Assembly (NCBI RefSeq): GCF_019880555.1
Contig: NZ_JAINVU010000003.1
Span: forward strand, 302,001-366,000
Direction: 5' to 3'
Source of the DNA: Hephaestia mangrovi
Lineage (GTDB): Bacteria > Pseudomonadota > Alphaproteobacteria > Sphingomonadales > Sphingomonadaceae
Length of the DNA stretch: 64,000 bases
Shown here piece after piece: positions 33,580 to 42,652 of this stretch. The notes beneath the pieces are model-generated. The model had not been told where the DNA came from. It did no database searches and worked only from the letters and a program-made list of their open reading frames with translations. Every line of letters starts with the position of its first letter. Position 1 is the stretch's first letter. Both the position numbers and the translations under genes were made by a program.

Positions 33580-36375
33580 TTGACCGACGAGACCATCCTC
33601 GCCGACCCCTCGGACATTACCCCGATCTCCATCGTCGAGGAAATGAAGACCTCCTACCTCGATTACGCGATGAGCGTGATCGTGGCGCGCGCCTTGCCCG
33701 ACGTGCGTGACGGCCTGAAGCCGGTGCATCGCCGCATCCTGTTCTCGGCGGGCGAAAGCGGCTTCTATTACAACCGGCCCTACCGCAAATCGGCGCGCAT
33801 CGTCGGTGACGTGATCGGTAAATATCACCCGCACGGCGATACCGCGATCTACGACGCATTGGCGCGGATGACGCAGGACTGGTCGATGCGCGTGCCGTTG
33901 ATCGACGGCCAGGGCAATTTCGGCTCGATGGACCCCGATCCGCCCGCGGCGATGCGCTACACCGAAGCGCGCCTCGCCAAGGTGGCGGGCGCGCTGTTGA
34001 CCGATCTCGACAAGGATACGGTCGACTTCCAGCCCAATTACGACGGCAGCGAAAGTGAGCCGCAGGTGCTCCCCGCGGCCTTCCCCAACCTGCTGGTCAA
34101 CGGCGCGGGCGGGATCGCGGTCGGCATGGCGACCAACATTCCGCCGCATAACCTTGGCGAAGTGATCGACGCGTGCCTCGCGTATATCGACAATGGTGCG
34201 ATCAGCATCGAGGAACTGATGGAGATCGTGCCGGGGCCGGATTTCCCGACCGGCGCGCTGATCCTCGGCCGGTCGGGCGCACGCTCGGCCTATCAGACCG
34301 GGCGCGGCTCGATCATCGTGCGCTCGCGGCACACGGTCGAGGAAGGGCGCGGCGACCGGCGCTCGATCGTGCTCACCGAAATCCCGTACCAGCAGGGCAA
34401 GAACGCGCTGGTCGAGAAGATCGCCGAGGCGGTAAAGGACAAGCGCATCGAGGGCGTCAGCGACATTCGCGACGAATCGAACCGCGAAGGCGTGCGCATC
34501 GTCATCGACCTGAAGCGCGACGCAACGCCCGAGGTGGTGGTCAACCAATTGTGGCGGCATACGCCGGCGCAAGGCAGCTTCCCGGCCAACATGCTGGCGA
34601 TCCGCGGCGGCCGGCCCGAGACGCTCAACCTGCGCGACATCATCGAGGCGTTCGTCAAGTTCCGCGAAGAGGTCATCACGCGGCGCGCCAAGTTCGAGCT
34701 GCTCAAGGCCCGCGAGCGGGCGCACATCTTGCTCGGCCTCGTCATCGCCGTCACCAATCTCGACGAAGTCGTGCGGATCATCCGCGGGTCCGCCTCGCCG
34801 GCCGAGGCGCGTGCCGCATTGCTCGCCCGCGAATGGCCGATCGCCGAAATCGCGCAATATATCCGCCTGGTCGAAGCCGTCGAAACCGAAATTGAGGGCG
34901 ACACCTACAAACTCTCCGAAACGCAAGTCCGCGCGATCCTCGACTTGCGCCTGCATCGTCTGACGGCACTTGGTCGCGACGAAATCGGCGACGAGCTCAA
35001 GCAACTCGCCGATTCGATCACCGAATTGCTCGAAATCCTCTCCAATCGCGTGAAGCTGTACGAGGTGATGCGCGGCGAGCTCACCGCGATCCGCGACGAA
35101 TTCGCCACGCCGAGGCGGACCGAGATCGCCGCCGCCGCCGATGGCATCGAGGACGAGGATCTGATCGAGCGCGAGGACATGGTCGTCACCGTGACCATGG
35201 AGGGGTATATCAAGCGCACCCCGCTCGACACCTTCCGCGCGCAGAAGCGCGGCGGCAAGGGCCGCGCTGGCATGGCGACCAAGGACGAGGACGTCGTCAC
35301 CGAATTGTTCGTCACCTCGACGCACACGCCGGTCTTGTTCTTCTCCACCGCCGGCAAGGTCTATCGCCTGAAGGTGTGGAAGCTGCCCGAGGGCGGGCCC
35401 GCGACGCGCGGACGGCCGATGGTCAATTTGCTACCGCTTGCGGCTGGCGAGACGATCTCGACGGTGTTGCCGCTGCCCGAGGATGAGGCGGAATGGGGCA
35501 AGCTCCACGTCATGTTCGCCACCGCCAACGGCACCGTGCGGCGCAACTCGATGGACGCGTTCACCAACGTGCCGTCGAACGGCAAGATCGCGATGCGCTT
35601 CGATGATGACAGCGACGATCGGCTGATCGGCGTCGCGCTGCTGACCGAAACCGATGACGTGCTGCTGGCCACCCGGCAGGGTCGCGCGATCCGCTTCGAA
35701 GCGACCGCGGTGCGCGAATTCCAGAGCCGCACCTCGACGGGTGTGCGCGGCATCACGCTGAAGGACGGCGATCAGGTGATTTCGCTATCGATCCTGCGCG
35801 GCTTCGAGGCGACGACTGAGGAACGCGACGCCTACCTGCGCGCGGCACCGTGGAAGGAAGGCGAGCGCGAGGTGACACTGAGCCCCGAGCGCATGGCGGA
35901 GTTCGAGGCGGACGAGGAATTTCTGCTCACCGTCACCGCCAATGGCTATGGCAAGCGCACCTCGGCTTATGAATATCGCCGCACCGGCCGCGGTGGCCAG
36001 GGCATCACCAACATCGTGATGTCCGATCGCAACGGCCCGGTCGTCGCCAGCTTCCCGGCGCATAACGGCGAGCAGCTCATGCTCGTCACCGATCAGGCTA
36101 AGCTGATTCGCACCACCGTTGGCGACATCCGCATCGCCGGCCGCAACACGCAGGGCGTGACGATCTTCCGTGTCGCGAACGGCGAGCACGTCGTGTCTGC
36201 CGCCAAGATCGACGAGGAGGAAGAGCCGGAGAACGAGGCCGAAGCGCTGGTCGCCGAGGATCGGGCGCGCCACGCCGGCGAGGGGCCGAAGGACGCCATC
36301 CAGCTCGATGACGGCACCGGCCCGCAGACTATGGACGAGCAGGTCGACGAGAGCGGCGACGAGGACGAGGCGTGA
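33580..36375 (+). CDS. gyrA: DNA gyrase subunit A
   Basis: A 931-residue GyrA. The N-terminal breakage-reunion domain includes [12 protein letters not shown] (quinolone-resistance region; Thr88 and Asp92 correspond to E. coli Ser83 and Asp87), and [10 protein letters not shown] holds the catalytic Tyr127. The GyrA box QKRGGKG (555-561) and the following blades form the DNA-wrapping C-terminal domain, which identifies gyrase rather than ParC. The end is strongly acidic ([11 protein letters not shown], then DESGDEDEA). It starts at TTG 33580, an uncommon start that may limit translation. The downstream DUF952 gene is coupled (GTGA). Gyrase introduces negative supercoils with GyrB, encoded elsewhere. 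Confidence 0.97.
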   Translation: MTDETILADPSDITPISIVEEMKTSYLDYAMSVIVARALPDVRDGLKPVHRRILFSAGESGFYYNRPYRKSARIVGDVIGKYHPHGDTAIYDALARMTQDWSMRVPLIDGQGNFGSMDPDPPAAMRYTEARLAKVAGALLTDLDKDTVDFQPNYDGSESEPQVLPAAFPNLLVNGAGGIAVGMATNIPPHNLGEVIDACLAYIDNGAISIEELMEIVPGPDFPTGALILGRSGARSAYQTGRGSIIVRSRHTVEEGRGDRRSIVLTEIPYQQGKNALVEKIAEAVKDKRIEGVSDIRDESNREGVRIVIDLKRDATPEVVVNQLWRHTPAQGSFPANMLAIRGGRPETLNLRDIIEAFVKFREEVITRRAKFELLKARERAHILLGLVIAVTNLDEVVRIIRGSASPAEARAALLAREWPIAEIAQYIRLVEAVETEIEGDTYKLSETQVRAILDLRLHRLTALGRDEIGDELKQLADSITELLEILSNRVKLYEVMRGELTAIRDEFATPRRTEIAAAADGIEDEDLIEREDMVVTVTMEGYIKRTPLDTFRAQKRGGKGRAGMATKDEDVVTELFVTSTHTPVLFFSTAGKVYRLKVWKLPEGGPATRGRPMVNLLPLAAGETISTVLPLPEDEAEWGKLHVMFATANGTVRRNSMDAFTNVPSNGKIAMRFDDDSDDRLIGVALLTETDDVLLATRQGRAIRFEATAVREFQSRTSTGVRGITLKDGDQVISLSILRGFEATTEERDAYLRAAPWKEGEREVTLSPERMAEFEADEEFLLTVTANGYGKRTSAYEYRRTGRGGQGITNIVMSDRNGPVVASFPAHNGEQLMLVTDQAKLIRTTVGDIRIAGRNTQGVTIFRVANGEHVVSAAKIDEEEEPENEAEALVAEDRARHAGEGPKDAIQLDDGTGPQTMDEQVDESGDEDEA

Positions 36376-36716
36376 CGCCCAACCTCGCCTACAAGGTGTT
36401 GACCGACGACCAGATGAAGGAGCTCGAGACCGGCTCCTTCAACGGCGCGCCGATCGACGTGGTGGACGGCTATATCCACCTCTCGACCGCCGATCAGCTG
36501 ACCGAGACGGTCGACAAGCATTTCGCCGGGCAAACGGACCTGTGGGTCGCCGCGGTCGATCTCGCCGCGCAGGATGATGTGCGGTGGGAGGAATCGCGCG
36601 GCGGCGCGCTGTTTCCGCACCTCTACGGCGGGCCGCTGCTGCTAGAAACCGTAATCGCTTACGGCCCGCTGGAACGAGAACGAGACGGCCGCGTGGCGTT
36701 ACCTGTTGCCGGTTGA
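36372..36716 (+). CDS. DUF952 domain protein
   Basis: A 114-residue protein recognised by YKVLTDDQMKELETGSFNGAPIDVVDGYIHLSTADQLTETVDKHFAG (DUF952; the GYIHLS block is diagnostic) and RGGALFPHLYGGPLLL. The fold is related to ADP-ribose-binding or transferase folds, but the function is unknown. GTG 36372 overlaps the gyrA stop by 4 bases, so it is translated after gyrA. Its 3' end overlaps the convergent gene at 36699 by 18 bases. Confidence 0.85.
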   Translation: MTPNLAYKVLTDDQMKELETGSFNGAPIDVVDGYIHLSTADQLTETVDKHFAGQTDLWVAAVDLAAQDDVRWEESRGGALFPHLYGGPLLLETVIAYGPLERERDGRVALPVAG

Positions 36717-37901
36717 GCGCCGGCCGCGCTCGCGCAGACGCTCGATCGCCGCAGCGAGGCCGGCCGCGGCGTAACCGGCGCCGGCGATCAACCCGGCCAG
36801 CGGCAGCCCGCACAACGTCAACACCATGACGACAACAAGATAGGCGATCGGGCTGCCCCACCAATGCGGCCGCGCGCGATCGGGCGCCGCGCGCTCGGTC
36901 AGCGCGCCGGCGACGAGCAACGCCGCCGCTGCCAGCCAGCCGCTCGCCGTGCCGCTATCGTGACTGAGTACGCCGCCGAGCAGCACCACCGCCACGGCAG
37001 CAAGCCCGCCGATCACCCAATCGTGCCGCCGCGCCGCGCGATCGACACCGCCGAGCCAGGCGATACCCTGCCCGAAACTCAGGAAAACCGCGCCAAGCGT
37101 GGCGAGCACCATGCCGGCGCCTGGCCAGCGCGCGACGATCAGCGCGGCGCCGACCAGCCCAAGCAGCCCGCCGCCGCCCGTCGCCCAGGGCCAGGCCACG
37201 CCGCGATCGACCAGCGGCGGCAGCACGAGCCGGGCGAGCGGCGTCAGCACGAACCGGTCGATCCATGGGCGCCGTTGCGCCAGCCGCGCACCAAGCGCGC
37301 GCCGCCCACGCTGCGCCAGCGCACGCGAGTCACGCTCGATACCATGCCCGGCGCGAACCGCCGCGGGATCGAGCTCGACGACCTCGGGCTGCCCCTGCGC
37401 GACGACGCGCAGGAGCGTCGACTGCAGATCATATTCCTCGGGCAGGCGCGCCGCATCCGCCAGTCGTCGCGGCCCGGCCCGCGCGATGCCCGCCCAGAGC
37501 AAGGTGGCATCGAGCCGTTCCAAGCCCGGCAGGCCGGCTGAATCCTCGACCACCAGCAGAGCATCGCCTTCGCCGTCGGTCATCTGCCGGACGGTTTCTT
37601 CGCCGGCGATCAAACCGTCGGCGATGGCGATCAGCGTCGCCAGCGGATGCGTCTTTTCCAATGCTTCGGCGGCGGTGCGCACGACATCGACCGGGACGCC
37701 GGCCTTGCGGATACGATTGACCGCGCCGACCAGCTCGGGCGTCGCACGGGTCACGGCGACCAGAATCTGCGCCGCGCCGGCGCCGATCAGCAAGCGCGCC
37801 TGATATTCGATCAGCGTGCCGCCGGCGAACGGCAAGGTCGCCGCCAGAAGGTTCGGACGGTCATCAGCGTCATGATTGGCGAACAGCAGCCCCGCAAGCA
37901 T
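36699..37901 (-). CDS. NTP-transferase-like / multi-helix membrane protein, function unknown
   Basis: A 400-residue two-part protein. The first 200 residues (AATLPFAGGTLIEYQARLLIGAGAAQILVAV) look like a nucleotidyltransferase fold that lacks the usual GxGxR loop. The second half has about six hydrophobic segments from LARLVLPPLVDRGVAW to GLPLAGLIAGAGYAAAGLAAA. This layout recalls bifunctional inositol-phosphate cytidylyltransferase / CDP-alcohol phosphotransferases, but the DGxxAR catalytic motif is not evident (LGGVDRAARRHD stands roughly there). It may be a degenerate or diverged member. It is convergent with DUF952. Confidence 0.65.
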   Translation of the reverse strand: MLAGLLFANHDADDRPNLLAATLPFAGGTLIEYQARLLIGAGAAQILVAVTRATPELVGAVNRIRKAGVPVDVVRTAAEALEKTHPLATLIAIADGLIAGEETVRQMTDGEGDALLVVEDSAGLPGLERLDATLLWAGIARAGPRRLADAARLPEEYDLQSTLLRVVAQGQPEVVELDPAAVRAGHGIERDSRALAQRGRRALGARLAQRRPWIDRFVLTPLARLVLPPLVDRGVAWPWATGGGGLLGLVGAALIVARWPGAGMVLATLGAVFLSFGQGIAWLGGVDRAARRHDWVIGGLAAVAVVLLGGVLSHDSGTASGWLAAAALLVAGALTERAAPDRARPHWWGSPIAYLVVVMVLTLCGLPLAGLIAGAGYAAAGLAAAIERLRERGRRSTGNR

Positions 37902-37952
37902 CCACAGGCTGTTAGTCGGTCATGCCGCACAAGGCAAAGCGGCAATCGCGGT

Positions 37953-38246
37953 TTACAGCCGTTCGATCGCGCGCCGGATGCGATTGATCGTAAGGATGTC
38001 ACCCGGCTGCGCCTGGCTGGCATCGGTCGCCAGCCCCATCAGCCGCACCGCGCCGAAGCTGGCGGCAAGCCCCTTGAGCCGCCAGGCGGCGCTGCGCCAG
38101 CCATCATCGTCATCCGCCGCTTCGAGTGTTTCGACGACGCGCGTCGCACTGTCGAGAAACGCGTCGCGCAATTCGGCGATCAGCGCCGGGTCATCACCGA
38201 CGGCTGCCGCCAGGGTCGCATCGATCGCTCCGGGATCATAAGCCAT
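37953..38246 (-). CDS. Hpt-fold protein lacking the phosphorylatable histidine
   Basis: A 97-residue helical protein. The order of helices and the block AAWRLKGLAASFGAVRLMGLA match the Hpt (histidine phosphotransfer) domain, whose consensus is A-H-x-L-K-G-x-x-x-x-x-G; here the His is Trp57 or a neighbour, so it cannot carry phosphate in the usual way. It could bind a response regulator or kinase without phosphotransfer. It is divergent from the coiled-coil gene at 38330, with a TTAA-N7-TTAA box in between. The start is ATG 38246. Confidence 0.75.
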   Translation of the reverse strand: MAYDPGAIDATLAAAVGDDPALIAELRDAFLDSATRVVETLEAADDDDGWRSAAWRLKGLAASFGAVRLMGLATDASQAQPGDILTINRIRRAIERL

Positions 38247-38271
38247 GCGTTCAACGCTAATCTGGAACAGG

Positions 38272-38286
38272 TTAAAGCATCGTTAA
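38272..38286. promoter_or_regulatory. CtrA-like box TTAA-N7-TTAA
   Basis: TTAA (38272-38275), seven bases, TTAA (38283-38286): the full-site spacing recognised by the alphaproteobacterial cell-cycle regulator CtrA. It lies in the 83-base gap between the divergent Hpt-like and coiled-coil genes. I noticed no second copy elsewhere while reading the window, and such a match is rare by chance at this GC content. Confidence 0.6.
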
Positions 38287-38329
38287 GCTATTTGCTTTGC
38301 CCGTGGCGGTTTCGTGGTAGAGTTCGCGG

Positions 38330-40654
38330 ATGACTGGGGGCTCACGCATCTACGACCTGCGCGCCAGCCGCGACGCGGTCGATCCGCCGGCCGATACGGC
38401 CGAACCCGCGATCGAGATCGAGGAGGAAGCCGCGCTCCCTGAGGAGCCGGCACCGCAACCGATCTTCAACGACGAGGACGAGGGCGACGACCTGGGTCGC
38501 TCACCGCGCTGGCCGATCGTTCTTGCGACTGTCGTTTGCCTGGCCTGGCTCGGGTCCATGCTGTGGCTCGCGGCCCCCAGCCTTCAGGCCGGCGTTGAGC
38601 CGATCCAGCTCGCCGAGTTCATTGCGGCGCTCTGCGTGCCGCCGGTGCTGATCGGCATCGTCTGGCTGCTTGTGCTCAGGACCAGCACCGCCGAGGCACA
38701 TCGTTTCGGCCGCACCGCCGCGGCGATGCGGGCGGAAGCCGCCAGTCTCGAGCGCACCATCGCGGTGCTTTCGACGCATCTCGACGACAATCGCGAGAAG
38801 CTCGCCGACCAGACAACGACGCTGATGGCGATGGGCGACACCGCCGCCGAACGGCTTGCCGCCGTGCGTGAATCGATGGCCGACGAGGTTGCGCGCGCCG
38901 ACATGCAGGCGCGCCGCCTGACCGACGCGACCAACGCCGCGCAATCGAGCCTCGGCGTGTTGCTGTCGTCGCTCCCGCGCGCGCACAGCGAAACGGCCGA
39001 GATGGCCAAGACGCTGGCCTCGACCGGTCTCACCGCCAGCGAGCACGCCGCCGCGCTCGACGCGCAGCTCGTCGCGCTGGCCGAGCGCGGGCGCGAGGCC
39101 GATGCCGTCGCGGGCGGCGCCGCGCAGAAGCTCGCCGCGCATATCCAGCGGATGGAAGCGACCAGCGACGCTGCCGGCGCGCGGCTCGAATCGGTAACGG
39201 GGGAAATGTCCGCCGCGGTCGACGGGCTGCTCGATCGCACTGCAGGCGCGGTCGACGAAGCGCGCAAGGGCATCACCGCGCAGGGCGAAGCGATGCTGGC
39301 GATGCTCGAGACCAACCAGGCCGCGCTCGATCGGGCGACGCGCGATTCGGTCGAGGCGCTGGCGGAGCGGATCACGGCGGTCGAGCAAGTGATCGATCGC
39401 TTGTCCGGGCGGCTCGGCGAGCAACATGAAGCGGCGAGCACGCTGTTCGCCGATCTCGACCAGGGCGTGACGCAGATCGATACGCGGCTCGGCACGCTGC
39501 ATCACGACGGCACGACGCGCATCCAGGAACTTGCCGCGACGTTGAGCGCGCTGGGCGGATCGGCCGACGCGATGACCGAATCGCTGCGCGCGGGCGACAC
39601 GGTCGCGCGCGAGGTGATCGCCACGGCCGAGCAATTGCTCGTTGCCCTCGACGCTTCCGCGCGCGAGATCGACGAAACCTTGCCCGACGCGCTTGCCCGG
39701 CTCGATCAGCGGATCGGCGCCAGCCGCGAGGTGGTCGGCGCCGCCAAGCCCGAATTGCTCTCGCTGGTTACCGCGGCGGAAAGCACCCATGACGCGATCG
39801 AAGCGATCGCCGAGGTCATCGCCGGCCAGCGTTCGACGCTCGACCAGCTTTCGCAGACCATGGCCGCGACGCTCGATTCGGGCCGCGAAAAGGCCGATGC
39901 GCTCGGCAAGATGATGGACGAGACGATCGGCCGCACGCAGAATTTCGCACAGGATGCCGCGCCGCGCCTGGTCGAGGCGCTGATCCGTGTTCGCGAAACC
40001 GCCAGCAACGCGGCGGACCGGGCCCGTGAGACGCTCGACGCCGTGATTCCGGAAGCGGCCAAGTCGCTCGAAACCGCCAGCGCCGAGGCGATGCGCCGCG
40101 CGACCGACGCCAGCGTCGGCCAGCATGTCGCCGCGATCACCGAGGCGACGCAATCCGCGGTCGATGCCGCGGGCCGGGCGTCGGAGCGCCTCTCCGCGCA
40201 GCTTCAGGCGATCGAGGCGGCGACCGCGACGATCGACTCCCGCATCGAGACCGCGCGCAGCGAACGCGAAGACGCCGAGCGCGACAATTTCGCCCGCCGC
40301 GCCTCGCTGCTGATCGAAGCGCTCAATTCAGGCGCGATCGACATCACCAAGAGCTTCTCGGCGGAAGTCACCGACAGTGCCTGGGCAGCCTATCTCAAGG
40401 GCGATCGGGGCGTCTTCACGCGTCGCGCGGTTCGCCTGCTCGACAATAGCGACGCGCATGCCATCGCCGGGCGATATGACGAGGACGAGCGCTTCCGCGA
40501 TCAGGTCAATCGCTACATCCACGATTTCGAAGCGATGCTGCGCGGCGTGCTGACCGAACGCGACGGATCACCGCTGGGCGTGACATTGTTGTCGTCGGAC
40601 ATGGGCAAGCTCTACGTCGCGCTGGCCCAGGCGATCGAGCGGCTGCGGACCTGA
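38330..40654 (+). CDS. Large membrane-anchored coiled-coil protein, function unknown
   Basis: A 774-residue protein: an acidic, Pro-rich N terminus (about 1-60, EIEEEAALPEEPAPQP), two membrane helices (about 64-84 and 95-117), then nearly 500 residues of Ala-rich heptads with regular hydrophobic spacing (about 130-640), and a compact conserved-looking C-terminal domain (about 650-774, RASLLIEALNSGAIDITKSF ... YLKGDRGVFTRR). The layout resembles alphaproteobacterial polarity or division scaffolds such as TipN, but I see no homology that proves it. The CtrA-like box upstream fits a cell-cycle role. Confidence 0.75.
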   Translation: MTGGSRIYDLRASRDAVDPPADTAEPAIEIEEEAALPEEPAPQPIFNDEDEGDDLGRSPRWPIVLATVVCLAWLGSMLWLAAPSLQAGVEPIQLAEFIAALCVPPVLIGIVWLLVLRTSTAEAHRFGRTAAAMRAEAASLERTIAVLSTHLDDNREKLADQTTTLMAMGDTAAERLAAVRESMADEVARADMQARRLTDATNAAQSSLGVLLSSLPRAHSETAEMAKTLASTGLTASEHAAALDAQLVALAERGREADAVAGGAAQKLAAHIQRMEATSDAAGARLESVTGEMSAAVDGLLDRTAGAVDEARKGITAQGEAMLAMLETNQAALDRATRDSVEALAERITAVEQVIDRLSGRLGEQHEAASTLFADLDQGVTQIDTRLGTLHHDGTTRIQELAATLSALGGSADAMTESLRAGDTVAREVIATAEQLLVALDASAREIDETLPDALARLDQRIGASREVVGAAKPELLSLVTAAESTHDAIEAIAEVIAGQRSTLDQLSQTMAATLDSGREKADALGKMMDETIGRTQNFAQDAAPRLVEALIRVRETASNAADRARETLDAVIPEAAKSLETASAEAMRRATDASVGQHVAAITEATQSAVDAAGRASERLSAQLQAIEAATATIDSRIETARSEREDAERDNFARRASLLIEALNSGAIDITKSFSAEVTDSAWAAYLKGDRGVFTRRAVRLLDNSDAHAIAGRYDEDERFRDQVNRYIHDFEAMLRGVLTERDGSPLGVTLLSSDMGKLYVALAQAIERLRT

Positions 40655-40691
40655 TACGCGGCGCCGTTCCAGCGCCGCTTTCAGGCAAACT

Positions 40692-40952
40692 CTACGCGCC
40701 GCCGGTGACGTCCAGCATCTGCCAGGTGATCCAGCCGAAATGCTGATCGAGCAGCAGCAGCGCGAACATCGCGGTGCCGAGCAGCGTCGCGCGGATTACC
40801 GTCGCCTTGCCGTCGAAGCGCGACGGCGCGCTGTCGGCCTGGCCCGGCACGATCGGCTCATCCTCGTCCCTGCTATAGGCAAAGGGCAGCACCAGCAGCA
40901 GCGCCAGCATCCACAAGGAGACGTAGACCGAGATCAGCCCGACGACGCCCAC
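40692..40952 (-). CDS. DUF1467 family membrane protein
   Basis: An 86-residue protein with two membrane helices (VVGLISVYVSLWMLALLLVLPFAY and TLLGTAMFALLLLDQHFGWI) joined by a short charged loop (SRDEDEPIVPGQADSAP). DUF1467 members follow the coaX-rnj genes in many alphaproteobacteria; the function is unknown. It starts at GTG 40952, five bases after the rnj stop, and is the last gene of the nuo-birA-coaX-rnj transcript seen here. Confidence 0.8.
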   Translation of the reverse strand: MGVVGLISVYVSLWMLALLLVLPFAYSRDEDEPIVPGQADSAPSRFDGKATVIRATLLGTAMFALLLLDQHFGWITWQMLDVTGGA

Positions 40953-40957
40953 CGCGC

Positions 40958-42592
40958 TCAGCCCTCGACGATCAACACGTCGACGATCGGCTTCTTGCCC
41001 GTCCAGCGCGTCGCGACATGGCGAACAGCCAGCCGAACGCCCTCGCGCAATCCCTCACCGGGGCGCTTGCCCTCGCGCACCGCTCGTTCGACGGCCTCGA
41101 TCGCCTCGTCGAGGAAGGGCTCGCGATCCTCTTCGATCGGCACCCCCTGCAGGCGGATTTGCGGTTCGCCGAACAGCTTGCCGTTGCTCAACGCCACCGC
41201 GACCGAGATCTGCCCGTTCATGCCGAGCTTGCGCCGCTCGTTGATCGTCGAGCCGTCGGCGGGCAGGATGACGTCGCCATCGAGCACCAGTCGCCCGATC
41301 GGGGCGTGTCCGACCTTCTCCGGCATACCGGGTGCGAGGCGGACGATGTCGCCATCGGTCTGCACCAGCGCTTGTGGGATGCCTTGCGCCAGGCCGAAGC
41401 GTGCGTGTTCCTTCAGATGCCGCATCTCGCCATGGACCGGCACCAGCAGCTCCGGCCGGATCCACTTGTACATCTGTGCGAGTTCCGGGCGCCCGGGGTG
41501 CCCCGAAACGTGGATATGCGCCTGCCGCTCGGTGATCGTCTCGACGCCCTGCGCGGCGAGCTGGTTCATGATCCGCCCGATCGCCAGCTCGTTGCCGGGG
41601 ATCTGCTTCGAGGAGAAAACGACGCGGTCGCCTTCCTCGAGCTTGATCGGATGCGTGCCGTCGGCGATCCGCGCCAGCGCGGCGCGCGCCTCGCCCTGGC
41701 CGCCAGTGGCGACGATCATCACCTCATTGCGCGGCAGCGCCATCGCGGCATCGAAATCGACCAGCTTGGGGAATTTCTTGAGGTAGCCGGTCGCCTGCGC
41801 CACCCGCAGGATGCGATCGAGCGAGCGGCCGGCAAGGCACAGCTTGCGCCCGGTCGCCTTGGCGACCTCGCCCAGCGTGTGCAGCCGCGACGCATTCGAT
41901 GCGAAAGTGGTGACGAGCACCCTGCCCCGCGCCGCCGCCACGACCTCGTGCAGCCCCGCCTTGACGCTCTCTTCGGAGCCCGAGGCTTCGGCGTTGAACA
42001 CGTTGGTCGAATCGCACACCAGCGCGAGCACGCCCTGGTCACCGATCGCGCTCAGCGTTTCGGCATTGGCCGGATCGCCGAGCACCGGCGCATCGTCGAG
42101 CTTCCAGTCGCCGGTGTGGAGCACGCGCCCATAAGGCGTCTCGATCAGCATCGCATTGCCTTCGGGGATCGAGTGCGAGACGGGCACGAAGGTCACGCCG
42201 AACGGCCCCATCTCGAAACGCTCGCCGGGTTCGACGATGCGCAGATCGACCTTGTCGGCAATGCCTTCCTCGTCGAGCTTGCCGCGGATCAGCCCCGCGG
42301 TGAACGCTGAGGCATAGAGCGGCACGCCGAGATCGAGCGCGAGATAGGGAAGCGCACCGATATGATCCTCGTGACCATGGGTCAGGACGATCCCGGTGAG
42401 GCCGTCGAGCTGGTCCTCGATGAAGCCGAGATCGGGCAGGATCACGTCGATGCCGGGATAATAGGGATCGGCGAAGGTCACGCCGCAATCGACCATCATC
42501 CACTGGCCGTCGCAGCCGTAGAGATTGACGTTCATGCCGATCTCGCCCGAGCCGCCGAGCGCGCAAAAGAGCAATTCGTTATTGGGGGTCAT
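40958..42592 (-). CDS. rnj: Ribonuclease J
   Basis: A 544-residue metallo-beta-lactamase/beta-CASP nuclease. HGHEDH at residues 72-77 binds two zinc ions; SHSIPEG, HTGDWKLD and the beta-CASP segments VSGHPGRPELAQMYKWIRPELLVPVHGE complete the site. RNase J has 5'-exonuclease and endonuclease activity and matures rRNA and mRNA. Alphaproteobacteria usually carry it alongside RNase E. Position after coaX and before DUF1467 is the conserved order. A 60-base gap separates it from coaX. Confidence 0.95.
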   Translation of the reverse strand: MTPNNELLFCALGGSGEIGMNVNLYGCDGQWMMVDCGVTFADPYYPGIDVILPDLGFIEDQLDGLTGIVLTHGHEDHIGALPYLALDLGVPLYASAFTAGLIRGKLDEEGIADKVDLRIVEPGERFEMGPFGVTFVPVSHSIPEGNAMLIETPYGRVLHTGDWKLDDAPVLGDPANAETLSAIGDQGVLALVCDSTNVFNAEASGSEESVKAGLHEVVAAARGRVLVTTFASNASRLHTLGEVAKATGRKLCLAGRSLDRILRVAQATGYLKKFPKLVDFDAAMALPRNEVMIVATGGQGEARAALARIADGTHPIKLEEGDRVVFSSKQIPGNELAIGRIMNQLAAQGVETITERQAHIHVSGHPGRPELAQMYKWIRPELLVPVHGEMRHLKEHARFGLAQGIPQALVQTDGDIVRLAPGMPEKVGHAPIGRLVLDGDVILPADGSTINERRKLGMNGQISVAVALSNGKLFGEPQIRLQGVPIEEDREPFLDEAIEAVERAVREGKRPGEGLREGVRLAVRHVATRWTGKKPIVDVLIVEG

Positions 42593-42652
42593 TCAAGTCT
42601 TTCGTGAAAATTCGTGAGAAGCGCCCGCAGGCCAGACCGGCGCGAGCGTCGT

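Noticed and set aside
33890-33910. Quinolone-resistance mutation in gyrA (Thr at the Ser83 position)
   Set aside because: Thr occurs naturally at this place in other wild-type bacteria such as Pseudomonas, and the Asp87 position is unchanged, so no resistance can be claimed.
32767-35325. An 852-codon open frame on the minus strand over the SDR gene and gyrA
   Set aside because: It is antisense to gyrA, whose motifs are complete, and has no recognisable domain.
38501-40153. A 550-codon minus-strand frame over the coiled-coil gene
   Set aside because: Shadow of the Ala-rich heptads; composition Arg/Gly-rich, no motif.
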